DNA of 64,000 nucleotides, from contig JACJWK010000007.1 of NCBI GenBank assembly GCA_020637195.1, positions 69,750 through 133,749 of the forward strand. The letters run 5' to 3'. The DNA comes from Microthrixaceae bacterium. Its GTDB lineage: Bacteria; Actinomycetota; Acidimicrobiia; Acidimicrobiales; DATDAH01. The stretch's first letter is position 1, and each line of letters begins with the position of its first letter. A program made the position numbers and the translations under genes. Positions 44,214 to 54,770 of this stretch are shown one piece after another. The notes below the pieces were generated by a model that saw only the letters and a list, made by a program, of their open reading frames with translations, made no database searches and was not told the origin of the DNA.

Positions 44214-44672
44214 ATGGACCAGTACCTGCCGGTCCTCGCCCTGCTGGTGCTCGCCGCGCTGTTCGCGGCCATCAGCTTCGTGGCGTCGTGGCTGTTCGCG
44301 CCCCGGCGGGCCACCGAGGCGAAGTCGGCGCCGTACGAGTGCGGCATCGTGCCGAGCCGCGAGCCGCCGGAGCGCTTCCCCGTGCGCTTCTACCTGGTGG
44401 CGATGATCTTCATCGTCTTCGACATCGAGATCATCTTCTTCTTCCCGTGGGCGGTCGTGTACCGCGAGCTCGGTGCGTTCGGCCTCGGTGCGGTGGTGAT
44501 CTTCGCCGCGGCCGTGTTCGAGTCGTTCGTGTACCTGATCAGCCAGGGCGCCCTCGACTGGGGCCCGGTCAAGAAGATCGTGCGCGAGAGCCCGATGGTC
44601 AGCGCGGCCCGCACCAGCGAGTCGACCGTGCGTCGTGTGGGCCTCGAGGGCCGGGTAGAGGAAGCGGCGTGA
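44214..44672 (+). CDS. nuoA: NADH-quinone oxidoreductase subunit A
   Basis: 152 aa, three membrane helices. Contains the typical [20 protein letters not shown] loop (about 38-57) and [14 protein letters not shown]. It carries about 25 more C-terminal residues than the E. coli subunit. First of the 14 nuo genes; together they encode proton-pumping complex I, NADH to menaquinone. Confidence 0.94.
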   Translation: MDQYLPVLALLVLAALFAAISFVASWLFAPRRATEAKSAPYECGIVPSREPPERFPVRFYLVAMIFIVFDIEIIFFFPWAVVYRELGAFGLGAVVIFAAAVFESFVYLISQGALDWGPVKKIVRESPMVSAARTSESTVRRVGLEGRVEEAA

Positions 44673-44733
44673 GCACGAGGGACGAGTGCGGGGCCCGAGC
44701 GGCCCGGCGACGGAGTCGCCAGGAGCGGGAGAC

Positions 44734-45369
44734 GTGAGCCCGAGCAAGGAGCCCGAGCCCGGCCAGAAGGCCTTCCTCACCGACGGTCTCGAGGGGCTCC
44801 AGCACAACGTCCTGACGGGCACGCTCGAGGGCCTGGTCAAGTGGGCCCGCCAGAAGAGCATGTGGCCGGCCACGTTCGGCCTGGCGTGCTGCGCGATCGA
44901 GATGATGGCCACCGGCGGCGCCCACTACGACCTGGCCCGCTACGGCATGGAGGTCTTCCGGGCGTCGCCCCGCCAGGCCGACCTGATGATCGTCGCCGGG
45001 CGCGTCTCGCAGAAGATGGCCCCGGTCCTGCGCCAGATCCACGACCAGATGATGGAGCCCAAGTGGGTCATCTCCATGGGCGTGTGCGCGTCGAGCGGCG
45101 GCATGTTCAACAACTACGCGCTGGTGCAGGGCGTCGACCAGGTCGTCCCCGTCGACGTGTACGTCCCGGGCTGCCCGCCCGGGCCCCAGACGCTCATGCA
45201 CGGCATCCTCACCCTGTACGACACCATCCAGACCGGTGAGCTGACCCGTCGCCGCGCCGAGTCCGGCGGCGGTGCCGGCATCGAGGTCGCGGCCGTCGAC
45301 GGCCAGCCCGAGCCGGTGACCGTGGCCACCCCCAGCCGGGGCCACGTCACCATCCTCGAGAACTCCTGA
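44734..45369 (+). CDS. nuoB: NADH-quinone oxidoreductase subunit B
   Basis: 211 aa. N2 cluster ligands are visible in [10 protein letters not shown] (tandem Cys), [10 protein letters not shown] and [11 protein letters not shown] 44734 (SPSKEPEPG) is chosen since it follows aggagcgggag; the frame is open further upstream without family similarity. The C-terminal 45 residues are an extension. Carries the last Fe-S cluster before quinone. The stop overlaps nuoC (TGATG). Confidence 0.94.
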   Translation: MSPSKEPEPGQKAFLTDGLEGLQHNVLTGTLEGLVKWARQKSMWPATFGLACCAIEMMATGGAHYDLARYGMEVFRASPRQADLMIVAGRVSQKMAPVLRQIHDQMMEPKWVISMGVCASSGGMFNNYALVQGVDQVVPVDVYVPGCPPGPQTLMHGILTLYDTIQTGELTRRRAESGGGAGIEVAAVDGQPEPVTVATPSRGHVTILENS

Positions 45370-45920
45370 TGGCCGACGCCGACGAGACGACGGTGGACGA
45401 AGCCGCCTCCGAGGAGGCGGCCGGCGACGTCGTCGAACCCGAGCGCGTCCACGGCGCGCTCGTCACCCACGGCCCCGACGGCCTGGTGGTGCTGCACCCC
45501 GACCGCGACGCCCTCGTCGACCTGGTCGAGGCGCTCGGCGCCGACGGGTTCCACCAGTGCCTCGACGTGGCCGGCGTCGACTACCTGCGCCACCCCGGCC
45601 GCAACGACCTGCCCGAGGGGGTGGCCCCCGAGCGGTTCGAGGTGGTGGTCCACCTGATGTCGCACACCGAGCGGCGCCGCCTGCGCATCCGTGTCCAGGT
45701 GCCCGCCGACGACCCCACCTGCCCCTCGCTGTTCGACCTCCACCCGGGCGTCGAGGCCATGGAGCGCGAGGCGTACGACCTGTTCGGCATCGCCTTCGAC
45801 GGCCACCCCGACCTCACCCGGATCCTGATGCCCGAGGACTGGACCGGCCACCCCCTGCGCAAGGACTACGCCATCGGGGCCATCCCGGTGCAGTTCAAGG
45901 GAGCACCGGCCCCACGATGA
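45369..45920 (+). CDS. nuoC: NADH-quinone oxidoreductase subunit C
   Basis: 183 aa peripheral-arm subunit. The family signature near the C-terminus is DLHPGVEAMEREAYDLFGI, then FDGHPDLTRILMPEDW and HPLRKDY. The acidic N-terminus (about 1-30) is extra. The stop overlaps nuoD by 4 nt (ATGA). Confidence 0.93.
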   Translation: MADADETTVDEAASEEAAGDVVEPERVHGALVTHGPDGLVVLHPDRDALVDLVEALGADGFHQCLDVAGVDYLRHPGRNDLPEGVAPERFEVVVHLMSHTERRRLRIRVQVPADDPTCPSLFDLHPGVEAMEREAYDLFGIAFDGHPDLTRILMPEDWTGHPLRKDYAIGAIPVQFKGAPAPR

Positions 45921-47251
45921 GCACCACCGCCCCCGACAACCGCCTGGTGGCCGAGACCTCCGAGGGCGCGCAGGAGATGGTCGACCGCGCCCTCGAGTCG
46001 GCCACCGAGCGCCTGCGCGAGCTGGGCGCCGTGCTGCGCCTCAGCGAGGCGGAGGCGGCCGAGCTGGGCGAGCAGGACCCCGGTGACGACCAGACCATGA
46101 TCATGAACATGGGGCCGCAGCACCCCAGCACCCACGGGGTGCTCCGCCTCATGCTCGAGCTCGAGGGCGAGACCGTCCTGCGCACGAAGCCGATCATCGG
46201 GTACCTCCACACCGGCATGGAGAAGACCGGTGAGGACCTCACCTACCTCCAGGGGCCCACCAACGTCACCCGCATGGACTACGCCTCGCCGCTGTTCAGC
46301 GAGCTGGCCTTCTCGCTCACCACCGAGAAGCTGCTCGGCATCGAGGTCCCGCCCCGGGCGGTGTGGATCCGCATGCTGATGAGCGAGTTGAACCGCCTGT
46401 CGTCGCACCTGTTGTTCATGGCCACCAACGGCATGGACCTCGGGGCCGTGTCGATGATGATCTACGGCTGGCGCGAGCGCGAGGAGACGCTGCGCATCCT
46501 CGAGAAGATCACCGGCCTGCGGATGAACCACAACTACATCCGCCCCGGGGGCGTCGCCGCCGACCTGCCCGACGGCTGGCGCGACGACGTCCTGCGCCTG
46601 CTCGACCTGATCCCGCCCCGCCTCGACGAGTACGACACGCTGATGACGGGCCAGCCCATCTGGCGCGAGCGGCTCCAGGGCGTCGGCGTGATCACGACCG
46701 AGGAGTGCCTCGCCCTCGGCACCACGGGGCCGATCCTGCGCTCCACCGGCTACGCCTGGGACCTGCGCCGCGACCTGCCCTACCTGGCCTACGACGAGGT
46801 CGACTTCGACGTCGTCGTGGGCACCTACGGCGACTGCTTCGACCGGTACGCGATCCGCCTCAACGAGATCCGCGAGTCGATCCGCATCATCCACCAGATC
46901 CTCGACAAGATGCCGCTCGGCGACTACCGCATCCAGGACAAGAAGGTCACGCCGCCGCCCCGCGCCCGCATCGACGAGTCGATGGAGGCGCTGATCCACC
47001 ACTTCAAGATCTTCACCGAGGGCTTCAAGGTGCCCGAGGGCGAGGCCTACGTCGCCGTGGAATCGCCCCGGGGCGAGCTCGGGTGCTACATCGTGAGCGA
47101 TGGCACGTCCAAGCCGTACCGCATGCACATCCGCGGGCCCAGCTTCGTGAACCTGCAGACCCTGCCCCACATGATGCGCGGCGGCCTGCTGGCCGACGCC
47201 GTCGCCATCATCTCCAGCGTCGACCCCATCATGGGCGAGGTCGACCGATGA
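45917..47251 (+). CDS. nuoD: NADH-quinone oxidoreductase subunit D
   Basis: 444 aa, the 49-kDa subunit lining the quinone cavity. NMGPQHPSTHGVLRL is the conserved quinone-site loop with His; GYLHTGMEK and the C-terminal DPIMGEVDR are typical. An extra N-terminal segment of about 60 residues precedes the core. ATG 45917 in ATGA overlap with nuoC; 16 nt to nuoE. Confidence 0.95.
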   Translation: MSTTAPDNRLVAETSEGAQEMVDRALESATERLRELGAVLRLSEAEAAELGEQDPGDDQTMIMNMGPQHPSTHGVLRLMLELEGETVLRTKPIIGYLHTGMEKTGEDLTYLQGPTNVTRMDYASPLFSELAFSLTTEKLLGIEVPPRAVWIRMLMSELNRLSSHLLFMATNGMDLGAVSMMIYGWREREETLRILEKITGLRMNHNYIRPGGVAADLPDGWRDDVLRLLDLIPPRLDEYDTLMTGQPIWRERLQGVGVITTEECLALGTTGPILRSTGYAWDLRRDLPYLAYDEVDFDVVVGTYGDCFDRYAIRLNEIRESIRIIHQILDKMPLGDYRIQDKKVTPPPRARIDESMEALIHHFKIFTEGFKVPEGEAYVAVESPRGELGCYIVSDGTSKPYRMHIRGPSFVNLQTLPHMMRGGLLADAVAIISSVDPIMGEVDR

Positions 47252-47267
47252 GCGGGGTGCCGCGCTG

Positions 47268-47885
47268 ATGGCCCGGCTCTCGCGGGACAACCTGGCGCTC
47301 GCCCAGGAGATCCTCGCCCGGTACCCCCGGCCGAAGTCCGCGCTGATCCCGCTGCTGCACCTCGCCCAGGAGCAGGACGGCTGGCTCACCGAGGACGCCA
47401 TGGAGCACCTGGCCGAGCTCGTCGGCGTCACCCCCGCCGAGGTGCTCGGCACGGCCAGCTTCTACGAGATGTTCAAGCGGCGCCCGGTGGGCACCTACGT
47501 GATCAACGTGTGCACCGACATCGCCTGCTCGCTCGTCGGCGGCGACGAGCTGCTCGAGCACGCCGAGGAGACGCTCGGGGTGCGCGACGGCGGCACCACC
47601 GCCGACGGGATGTTCACCCTCCAGGGGGTGCAGTGCATCGCCGCCTGCACCGAGGCCCCCTGCCTCCAGGCCAACTACCGGTACGCGCACCGGGTCTCCC
47701 ACGACGAGTTCGACCAGCTCGTCGACGACCTCCGGGCGGGCCGCAAGGACGCCGAGATCCCCCGCCACGGCGTGCTGGCCCGCGTGCGCCAGACCATCCC
47801 CGCCGAGCGGGCCGCCGGGGCGATCGTGCCCGAGGGCCAGTCCGAGCCGGCGTGGCTCGCCGCGGCCGAGAGCGACGCGTCGTGA
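47268..47885 (+). CDS. nuoE: NADH-quinone oxidoreductase subunit E
   Basis: 205 aa, [2Fe-2S] N1a subunit of the NADH-oxidising module. Ligands lie in NVCTDIACSLVGG and QCIAACTEAPCLQ. It has a C-terminal extension of about 40 residues. The stop overlaps nuoF (GTGA). Confidence 0.93.
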   Translation: MARLSRDNLALAQEILARYPRPKSALIPLLHLAQEQDGWLTEDAMEHLAELVGVTPAEVLGTASFYEMFKRRPVGTYVINVCTDIACSLVGGDELLEHAEETLGVRDGGTTADGMFTLQGVQCIAACTEAPCLQANYRYAHRVSHDEFDQLVDDLRAGRKDAEIPRHGVLARVRQTIPAERAAGAIVPEGQSEPAWLAAAESDAS

Positions 47886-49279
47886 GCGACACCCCGCCCG
47901 TGGACGACGCCACGCCCGCGCCCGACGCCACCCCGCGCGAGCTGCCCCGGGTGGTCACCTCCCGGTGGGGCCTCGACGACTCGCACACCCTCGAGCGCTA
48001 CGAGGCGACCGGGGGCTACCAGGCCCTGCGGTCGGTCCTCGACAAGGCGCCCCAGGCCGTGGTCGACGAGGTCAAGGCGGCCTCCCTGCTCGGGCGCGGC
48101 GGCGCCGGCTTCCCCGCCGGCGTCAAGTGGGGCTTCTGCCCCCCCGGCGTGTGGCCCCGCTACCTCGTCGTCAACGGCGACGAGAGCGAGCCCGGCACCT
48201 ACAAGGACCGCATCCTCATGGAGCGCGATCCGCACCAGCTCATCGAGGGCGTGCTCATCGCCTGCTACGCGGTGGGCTGCGCCCAGGCCTTCCTGTACGT
48301 GCGGGGCGAGATGGCCCTCGCCCAGGAGCGCATCGCCGCCGCCCTCAACGAGGCCTACGCCGCCGGCTACGTCGGCAAGAACATCCTCGGCAGCGACTTC
48401 TCGGTCGACGTCGTCCTGCACTGGGGCGCCGGCGCCTACATCGTGGGCGAGGAGACGGCCCTCATCGAGAGCCTCGAGGGCAACCGGGGCATGCCCCGCC
48501 TCAAGCCGCCGTACTTCCCGGCCGCGCAGGGCCTCTACCTCAAGCCCACCATCGTCAACAACGTCGAGACGCTGTCGAACCTCCCCTGGATCCTCACCAA
48601 CGGCGCCGACGCGTTCTCCGCGCTCGGCGCCGAGAGCTCGCGGGGCACGCGCCTGTTCGCGGTGTCCGGCCACGTGGCCGAGCCCGGCGTGTTCGAGGTC
48701 GAGTTCGGCACCACCACCTACCGCGACCTCATCTACGAGCACGCCGGCGGCATCCGCGACGGCAACGAGCTCAAGTGCTTCATCCCCGGCGGCGCCTCGG
48801 CCCCGTGGTTCTTCGAGGAGCACCTCGACCTGCCCCTCGAGACCGGCGCGGTGGGCAAGGCCGGCTCGATGATGGGCTCGGGCGCCATCGTGGTGATGGA
48901 CCACACCACCGACGCGGTCAAGGCGTGCTGGAAGGTCGTCAAGTTCTTCGCCCACGAGTCGTGCGGCAAGTGCACTCCGTGCCGGGAGGGCACCGACTGG
49001 CTGGAGAAGATCCTCGAGCGCATCCTGCACGGCCACGGCCGCCCCGAGGACCTCGACCTGCTGCTCGACGTCTGCGACAACATCAGCCCGGGGCTGGCCT
49101 GGCCGCCGCGCCAGACCACCATCTGCCCGCTCGGGCCGTCGGCGGTGTCGCCGGTCAACTCGGCCATCGTCCGCTTCCGCGACGAGTTCGAGGCGTACAT
49201 CGCCCGGGCCGAGCCGCCCGCCGTGGCCACCGTGGGCGGCCCGGTGCCCGTGGACATCCGCGTGGGAGCGTCCTCGTGA
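47882..49279 (+). CDS. nuoF: NADH-quinone oxidoreductase subunit F
   Basis: 465 aa, NADH/FMN-binding subunit. The glycine-rich LLGRGGAGFPAGVKWGF binds NADH, VNGDESEPGTYKDR the FMN, and SCGKCTPCREG with a later TTICPLGP holds cluster N3. GTG 47882 begins SDTPPVDD; the first 20 nt around the start are identical to those of nuoG. The first 35 residues are unstructured. Confidence 0.95.
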   Translation: MSDTPPVDDATPAPDATPRELPRVVTSRWGLDDSHTLERYEATGGYQALRSVLDKAPQAVVDEVKAASLLGRGGAGFPAGVKWGFCPPGVWPRYLVVNGDESEPGTYKDRILMERDPHQLIEGVLIACYAVGCAQAFLYVRGEMALAQERIAAALNEAYAAGYVGKNILGSDFSVDVVLHWGAGAYIVGEETALIESLEGNRGMPRLKPPYFPAAQGLYLKPTIVNNVETLSNLPWILTNGADAFSALGAESSRGTRLFAVSGHVAEPGVFEVEFGTTTYRDLIYEHAGGIRDGNELKCFIPGGASAPWFFEEHLDLPLETGAVGKAGSMMGSGAIVVMDHTTDAVKACWKVVKFFAHESCGKCTPCREGTDWLEKILERILHGHGRPEDLDLLLDVCDNISPGLAWPPRQTTICPLGPSAVSPVNSAIVRFRDEFEAYIARAEPPAVATVGGPVPVDIRVGASS

Positions 49280-51990
49280 GCGACACCCCGCCCCAGACCG
49301 AGACGGTCACCTTCACCCTCAACGGAAAGGCCGTCGAGGCCGAGAAGGGCGAGCTGGTCATCAAGGCCGCGGAGCGCGCCGGCGTCTACATCCCGCACTT
49401 CTGCTACCACCCGCGCATGAAGCCGGTCGGGATGTGCCGCATGTGCATCGTCGACATCGACAGCGGCCGCGGCCCCGCGCTCCAGCCGTCGTGCATGATC
49501 GAGGTCGCCCCCGACATGGTGGTGAACACCGAGTCCGAGGGCACCAAGAAGGCCCAGGACGGCGTCCTCGAGTTCCTCCTGCTCAACCACCCCCTCGACT
49601 GCCCCGTCTGCGACAAGGGCGGCGAGTGCCCCCTCCAGGACCAGACCATCGCCTACGGGCCCGGCGAGAGCCGCTTCGTCGAGGAGAAGCGCCACCACGC
49701 CAAGCCCATCGCGATCAGCCAGAACGTCTACCTCGACCGCGAGCGCTGCATCCTCTGCGACCGGTGCACCCGCTTCGCCAAGGAGGTGGCGGGTGACCCG
49801 CTGATCCACTTCACCGAGCGGGGCTCGAGCACCGAGATCGCCACCTTCCCCGACGATCCCTTCTCGTCCTACTTCAGCGGCAACACGGTCCAGATCTGCC
49901 CGGTGGGCGCGCTGACGGCCCGGCCGTACCGCTTCAAGGCGCGGCCCTGGGACCTGGTCGAGAACGAGTCCACGTGCACGTCGTGCTCGGTCGGCTGTCG
50001 CGTCTCGGTCCAGACGTCGCGCGACCGGGTCCTGCGCTACCAGGGCGTCGACGTCGACCCGGTCAACTGGAGCTGGCTCTGCGACAAGGGCCGGTTCGAC
50101 TTCGAGGCCGTCCACGGCGACGAGCGCCTCGGCGCGCCCCTCCTGCGCCGCGACGGTGCGCTGGCCGACGCCTCGTGGAACGAGGCGCTCGGCGCGGCCG
50201 CCGGCCACCTCCGCACCGCCCTCGAGACCGGGGGCCGCGGCTCGATCGCCGTCATCGGCGGCGCCCGCCTCACCAACGAGTCCGCGTACGCCTGGGCCAA
50301 GCTGGCCAAGGGCGTCCTGGGCACGGACCACGTCGACGCCCAGCTCGGCGACGGCCTGCCCGCCGCCGCCGTGCTCGGCCTCCCCCGGGCCACCGTCGAC
50401 GACGTCTGCGCCCCGGGTGGCACCGTCCTGCTCGTCGCTCCCGACCTGAAAGAGGAGCTGCCGGTCCTGTACCTGCGGCTCCGCCACGCCGTGGTCAGCG
50501 ACGGCGCCCGGGTGGTCGAGCTGTCCCCGACGGCCACCGGCATCACCCCGCACGCCGCGGTGTCGCTGCGCCACCGGCCGGGCGAGACCGCCGCCGTGGT
50601 GCGCGCCCTGCTCGCCGGCGGCGAGGCTCCCGCCGGCGTCGACCCCGACGCCGTGGCCGCCGCCCGTGACCTGCTGGCCGGCGACGACCTCACGGTCGTG
50701 CTGGGGCGGTCCTCCCTCGCCGAGTCCGCCGCCGGCCCCGTGGCGGCGGCCGCCGCCGTCCTCGAGGCGCGGCCCGGCGCCCGCTTCCTCAGCGCGCTGC
50801 GCCGTGCCAACGTCCACGGTGCCCTCGACCTCGGCCTGGCCCCGGGCGTGCTGCCCGGTCGGGTCGCCCTCGACGACGGCCGCGACTGGTTCACCTCCCA
50901 CTGGGGCTCGGTGCCCGCCGCCGCGGGCCTCGACACGGCCGGCATCCTGGCGGCCGCGGCCGACGGCCGCATCGAGACGCTGGTGCTGCTCGGCGCCGAC
51001 CCGCTGGCGGACTTCCCCGACGCCGACCTCGCCCGACGGGGCCTCGAGGGTGCCCGCTCGGTGATCTCGGTCGACCTCTACCGCAACGCGTCCAACGAGC
51101 ACGCCGACGTCGTGCTGGCGGCGGCCGGGTACGCCGAGGTCGACGGCACCACCACCAACCTCGAGGGCCGGGTCAGCCGGGTCTCCCAGCGGGTCAACCC
51201 GCCGGGCACCGCCCGCGCCGACTGGATCATCGCCGCCGAGCTCGCCTTCCGGCTGGGCGAGGACCTGGGCGTCGAGTCGGTCGCCGACCTCTGGGCCGAG
51301 ATCGAGCAGGTGGCGCCCGCCTTCGCCGGGCTCACGGCCGATCGGCTGGCCTCGGCCGCGGCCACCGACGGGTTCGTGGTGCCCCTGCCCGCCGAGGCGG
51401 CCCCCGAGGCCGAGCCGGACGAGGCCGCCGAGGGCGACGGCGACGCCGGGGAGCCCGGCGTCACCCAGCCCACCGCCGAGGCCGTGAGCGAGCCCGCCGA
51501 CGCGCCCGCCACCGAGATCGTGGCCGGGGCCGACGAGGACGCCGCCGCCGACGATGTGGAGGACGCCGCCGCCGACGAGCCCGGCCCCGACCGCCCGGCG
51601 CTGCTCTCGTTCGCCGCCGGCGCCCCCGGCGAGGCCCCCGCGGCCACCGACGCCTACTCGTTGCGCCTCGTGGTCAACCGCCGGCTCTACGACCGCGGCA
51701 CGCTCGTGGCGCACTCGCCGTCCCTCGCCGACCTGGCCCCGCCTGCCGTGGTCCACCTCACCCCCAAGGACCACGACCGCATCGGCGTGGGCGTGGCCGG
51801 GGTCACCGAGGTGCGCATCCGCTCGGCCCGGGGCGACGTGATCGTCCCCGCGGTCGCCGACAAGGGCCTGGCCCCCGGCACCGCCGCGCTGGCCTTCCGC
51901 CAGCCCGGCGCCGACGCCGCCACCCTGCTCGACGCCGCCGCCCCCGTCACCGACGTCCGCATCGAGTCCGTGGAAGGGGGTGGCTCCTGA
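49276..51990 (+). CDS. nuoG: NADH-quinone oxidoreductase subunit G
   Basis: 904 aa. N-terminal ferredoxin-like domain (FCYHPRMKPVGMCRMC), the His-Cys3 site region (CPVCDKGGECPLQDQ), CILCDRCTRF and a molybdopterin-oxidoreductase-like body. CTSCSVGCRVSV followed by a Cys in NWSWLCDKG is the N7-cluster motif, present only in some lineages. Residues about 700-790 are an acidic Ala/Glu/Asp-rich insert before the C-terminal beta-barrel. GTG 49276 in GTGA overlap with nuoF. Confidence 0.94.
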   Translation: MSDTPPQTETVTFTLNGKAVEAEKGELVIKAAERAGVYIPHFCYHPRMKPVGMCRMCIVDIDSGRGPALQPSCMIEVAPDMVVNTESEGTKKAQDGVLEFLLLNHPLDCPVCDKGGECPLQDQTIAYGPGESRFVEEKRHHAKPIAISQNVYLDRERCILCDRCTRFAKEVAGDPLIHFTERGSSTEIATFPDDPFSSYFSGNTVQICPVGALTARPYRFKARPWDLVENESTCTSCSVGCRVSVQTSRDRVLRYQGVDVDPVNWSWLCDKGRFDFEAVHGDERLGAPLLRRDGALADASWNEALGAAAGHLRTALETGGRGSIAVIGGARLTNESAYAWAKLAKGVLGTDHVDAQLGDGLPAAAVLGLPRATVDDVCAPGGTVLLVAPDLKEELPVLYLRLRHAVVSDGARVVELSPTATGITPHAAVSLRHRPGETAAVVRALLAGGEAPAGVDPDAVAAARDLLAGDDLTVVLGRSSLAESAAGPVAAAAAVLEARPGARFLSALRRANVHGALDLGLAPGVLPGRVALDDGRDWFTSHWGSVPAAAGLDTAGILAAAADGRIETLVLLGADPLADFPDADLARRGLEGARSVISVDLYRNASNEHADVVLAAAGYAEVDGTTTNLEGRVSRVSQRVNPPGTARADWIIAAELAFRLGEDLGVESVADLWAEIEQVAPAFAGLTADRLASAAATDGFVVPLPAEAAPEAEPDEAAEGDGDAGEPGVTQPTAEAVSEPADAPATEIVAGADEDAAADDVEDAAADEPGPDRPALLSFAAGAPGEAPAATDAYSLRLVVNRRLYDRGTLVAHSPSLADLAPPAVVHLTPKDHDRIGVGVAGVTEVRIRSARGDVIVPAVADKGLAPGTAALAFRQPGADAATLLDAAAPVTDVRIESVEGGGS

Positions 51991-53177
51991 TGGACCCCTT
52001 GTTCAACGACGGGGTCGACCTCGCGATCGTGCTGATCGTGGTGTTCAAGGTGGTGCTCACCTTCGCCTTCCTGATGGTGGCGGTGATGTTCATGGTCTGG
52101 TTCGAGCGCAAGCTCATCTCGGACATGCAGAACCGCATCGGCCCCAACCGGGCCGGGCCCTGGGGCCTCCTCCAGACCCTGGCCGACGGCATCAAGCTGT
52201 TCTTCAAGGAGGACTCGAAGCCCGACCAGGCCGACCTCACCGTCTTCAAGCTGGCGCCCTACCTGTCGCTGGTCCCCGCGTTCCTCACCTTCGCCATCGT
52301 GCCGGTGGCGGGCAACTTCATGGACGGGGGCGACGGCACGATCGAGCTGTTCGGCCACACCACCTACGCCCAGCTCGCCGACCCGCCCATCGGCATCCTG
52401 CTGGCGCTGGCCATGTCGTCGGTCGCGGTCTACGGCGTGATGCTGGCGGGCTGGTCGTCGGGCTCGAAGTACCCGCTGCTCGGCTCGGTGCGGGCGTCGG
52501 CGCAGATGGTGTCGTACGAAGCGGCCCTGGGCCTGTCGGTGGCCACCATCGTCCTGCTGGCCGGCAGCCTCAGCACCCACACCATCGTCTCCGAGCAGAC
52601 GAACTACCAGTGGAACCTCTGGGCGGCGGGGTTCGTGCCCTTCGTCCTGTTCCTCATCGCCGCCACCGCCGAGCTGAACCGCCCGCCGTTCGACCTGGTC
52701 GAGGCCGAGCAGGAGCTCGTGGGCGGCTTCCACACCGAGTACAGCTCGATCCGCTTCGCCCTGTTCTTCCTGGCCGAGTTCATGAACACGGTCACGATGT
52801 CGGCGATCATCGTCACCCTGTTCTTCGGCGGACCGGCCGGCCCCATCCTGGTCGGGCCCGAGTGGCTGTGGCCGCCGATCTGGTTCTTCACCAAGCTGGG
52901 CGTGTTCCTGTTCGTGTTCGTGTGGTTCCGGGCCACGCTGCCCCGCTTCCGCTACGACCAGCTCATGGACCTCGGCTGGAAGCTGCTGATCCCGCTCGCC
53001 CTCGGCTGGCTGCTGCTCATCGGCGCCTTCCGCATCGCCCGCGACCAGGACTGGAACCTCGCCCTGGTGCTCGCCATCGCCGTCGTGGTCCTGCTGGTCG
53101 CCGCCTCGCTGCTGAACGGGGCCATCGCCGCCGCCCGCCGGCGCCGCGAGGAGACCGAGACGGAGGCGTTCTCGTGA
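51990..53177 (+). CDS. nuoH: NADH-quinone oxidoreductase subunit H
   Basis: 395 aa, about eight or nine membrane helices forming the quinone-entry subunit. Signatures: RIGPNRAGPWGLLQTLADGI and AELNRPPFDLVEAEQELVGG, plus EYSSIRFALFFLAEF. The stop-start overlap with nuoG is TGATG. The C-terminal RRRREETE tail is basic/acidic and cytoplasmic. Confidence 0.95.
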   Translation: MDPLFNDGVDLAIVLIVVFKVVLTFAFLMVAVMFMVWFERKLISDMQNRIGPNRAGPWGLLQTLADGIKLFFKEDSKPDQADLTVFKLAPYLSLVPAFLTFAIVPVAGNFMDGGDGTIELFGHTTYAQLADPPIGILLALAMSSVAVYGVMLAGWSSGSKYPLLGSVRASAQMVSYEAALGLSVATIVLLAGSLSTHTIVSEQTNYQWNLWAAGFVPFVLFLIAATAELNRPPFDLVEAEQELVGGFHTEYSSIRFALFFLAEFMNTVTMSAIIVTLFFGGPAGPILVGPEWLWPPIWFFTKLGVFLFVFVWFRATLPRFRYDQLMDLGWKLLIPLALGWLLLIGAFRIARDQDWNLALVLAIAVVVLLVAASLLNGAIAAARRRREETETEAFS

Positions 53178-53205
53178 CGGCCGCCGGGAAGGGCACGGTG
53201 CGCTG

Positions 53206-53892
53206 ATGGCGGGCGACCCGTTCGACTACGTCCGCGGCTTCGCGGTCACGTTCAAGAAGCTCTTCGAGGACCGGCTCACCGACCAGTACCCGAAGGAGAA
53301 GGCGCCGATCGCACTGCGCCGCCACGGCCGCCACGTGCTCAACCGGTACGAGGACGGCATGGAGAAGTGCATCGGGTGCGAGCTGTGCGCCGGCGTCTGC
53401 CCGGCCCGCTGCATCTACGTGCGCGGCGCCGACAACCCGCCCGACGACCCGGTCTCGCCGGGCGAGCGGTGGGGCTTCGTCTACGAGATCAACTACCTGC
53501 GCTGCATCCACTGCGACCTGTGCGTCGAGGCCTGCCCCACCGAGGCCATCACCGAGTCGAAGCTGTTCGAGTTCTCGTTCACGAACCGCCAGGACGCCAT
53601 CTACACCCGCAGCGAGCTGTTGGTGGGCGACGACGGCAAGCCCCAGAAGCTGCCGTGGGAGGACTGGCGCCCCGGTGACGACGACCACACGTCGGCGTGG
53701 ATGCGGGCCACCGCCCCGGCGGGCGACGCCGACTACGTCGGCCGCGTGGCGTGGGCGGGTGAGCTCGGGTACGGCGTGCGGCCGCCCGAGGAGGGCCAGC
53801 TCGCGGCGCAGGCCGGCATCCGCGGCGACGACGTCGAGGCGGTCGAGGACCGCGACCTCCACGCCGCCGGCGTCGAGGAGGGCCACCAGTGA
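53206..53892 (+). CDS. nuoI: NADH-quinone oxidoreductase subunit I
   Basis: 228 aa, two [4Fe-4S] clusters (N6a/N6b): [12 protein letters not shown] and [12 protein letters not shown]. The membrane-associated N-terminal amphipathic helix is present ([20 protein letters not shown]). About 60 residues longer at the C-terminus than E. coli NuoI. GTGA overlap with nuoJ. Confidence 0.94.
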   Translation: MAGDPFDYVRGFAVTFKKLFEDRLTDQYPKEKAPIALRRHGRHVLNRYEDGMEKCIGCELCAGVCPARCIYVRGADNPPDDPVSPGERWGFVYEINYLRCIHCDLCVEACPTEAITESKLFEFSFTNRQDAIYTRSELLVGDDGKPQKLPWEDWRPGDDDHTSAWMRATAPAGDADYVGRVAWAGELGYGVRPPEEGQLAAQAGIRGDDVEAVEDRDLHAAGVEEGHQ

Positions 53893-54443
53893 CCGAGGTC
53901 GCCGTCTTCGTCGTGAGCGCGGCCATCGTGCTGGCCGGCGCCATCGGGGTGATCGCCTCGCGCAATCCGGTGCACGCCGCCCTGTCGCTGGTCGCCACCC
54001 TGTTCGGCATCGCCGTCCTGTTCATCGCCCAGGACGCCCAGTTCCTGGCCGCCGTGCAGGTCATCGTCTACGCCGGCGCCATCGTGGTGCTGTTCCTCTT
54101 CGTGTTGATGCTGCTCGGGGTCGACCAGGCCGAGGACCTCAGCGTCGACCCGCTCGTCGGCCAGCGGTTCCTCGCGGCGGTGGCGGCCGTCGGCGGCGCG
54201 GTGCTGTTGCTGCTCGCCCTGTTCGCCGGGGACACGCCCGCCACGGGCGCCCGCGCCGTCACCGCGGCCATCTCCGACACGGTGCCCAACATCAACCAGC
54301 TCGGACGCATCCTGTTCACCGACTACGTCCTCGCCTTCGAGATCACCGCGGTCCTGCTCACCATCGCCGTGGTAGGGGCCGTGGCCCTGTCCCGGCGCGG
54401 CGACGACGAGCCCGCCACCGACGCCGAGGAGGGGGGACGCTGA
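53889..54443 (+). CDS. nuoJ: NADH-quinone oxidoreductase subunit J
   Basis: 184 aa, five membrane helices. [20 protein letters not shown] and [20 protein letters not shown] are the family signatures; the latter contains the pi-bulge helix. Acidic C-terminus. TGATG overlap with nuoK. Confidence 0.92.
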   Translation: MTEVAVFVVSAAIVLAGAIGVIASRNPVHAALSLVATLFGIAVLFIAQDAQFLAAVQVIVYAGAIVVLFLFVLMLLGVDQAEDLSVDPLVGQRFLAAVAAVGGAVLLLLALFAGDTPATGARAVTAAISDTVPNINQLGRILFTDYVLAFEITAVLLTIAVVGAVALSRRGDDEPATDAEEGGR

Positions 54444-54760
54444 TGCTCGCCGCCGTCGCGGTCACCCCGAGCTGGTACCTGGCCCTCGGGGCCATCCTGT
54501 TCTGCATCGGGGCGTTCGGCCTGCTCGTGCGGCGGAACCCCCTCGTGATGTTCATGTGCGTCGAGCTCATGCTCAACGCCGTCAACCTCACCTTCGTGGC
54601 CTTCGGCACCATGCTCGGCGACATCGGTGGTCAGGTGGTGGTGTTCTTCGTGCTCGTGGTCGCGGCCGCCGAGGTGGTGGTCGGCCTCGGGCTCATCGTG
54701 GCCATCCTGCGGCGGCGCCCCGGCGCCACCGCGGACGACCTGTCGGCGCTCAAGGGCTGA
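54443..54760 (+). CDS. nuoK: NADH-quinone oxidoreductase subunit K
   Basis: 105 aa, three membrane helices. The conserved membrane Glu residues lie in [12 protein letters not shown] and [14 protein letters not shown] 54443 ([11 protein letters not shown]); its first 14 nt are identical to those of nuoM. 10 nt to nuoL. Confidence 0.93.
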   Translation: MLAAVAVTPSWYLALGAILFCIGAFGLLVRRNPLVMFMCVELMLNAVNLTFVAFGTMLGDIGGQVVVFFVLVVAAAEVVVGLGLIVAILRRRPGATADDLSALKG

Positions 54761-54770
54761 GGGCGGAACC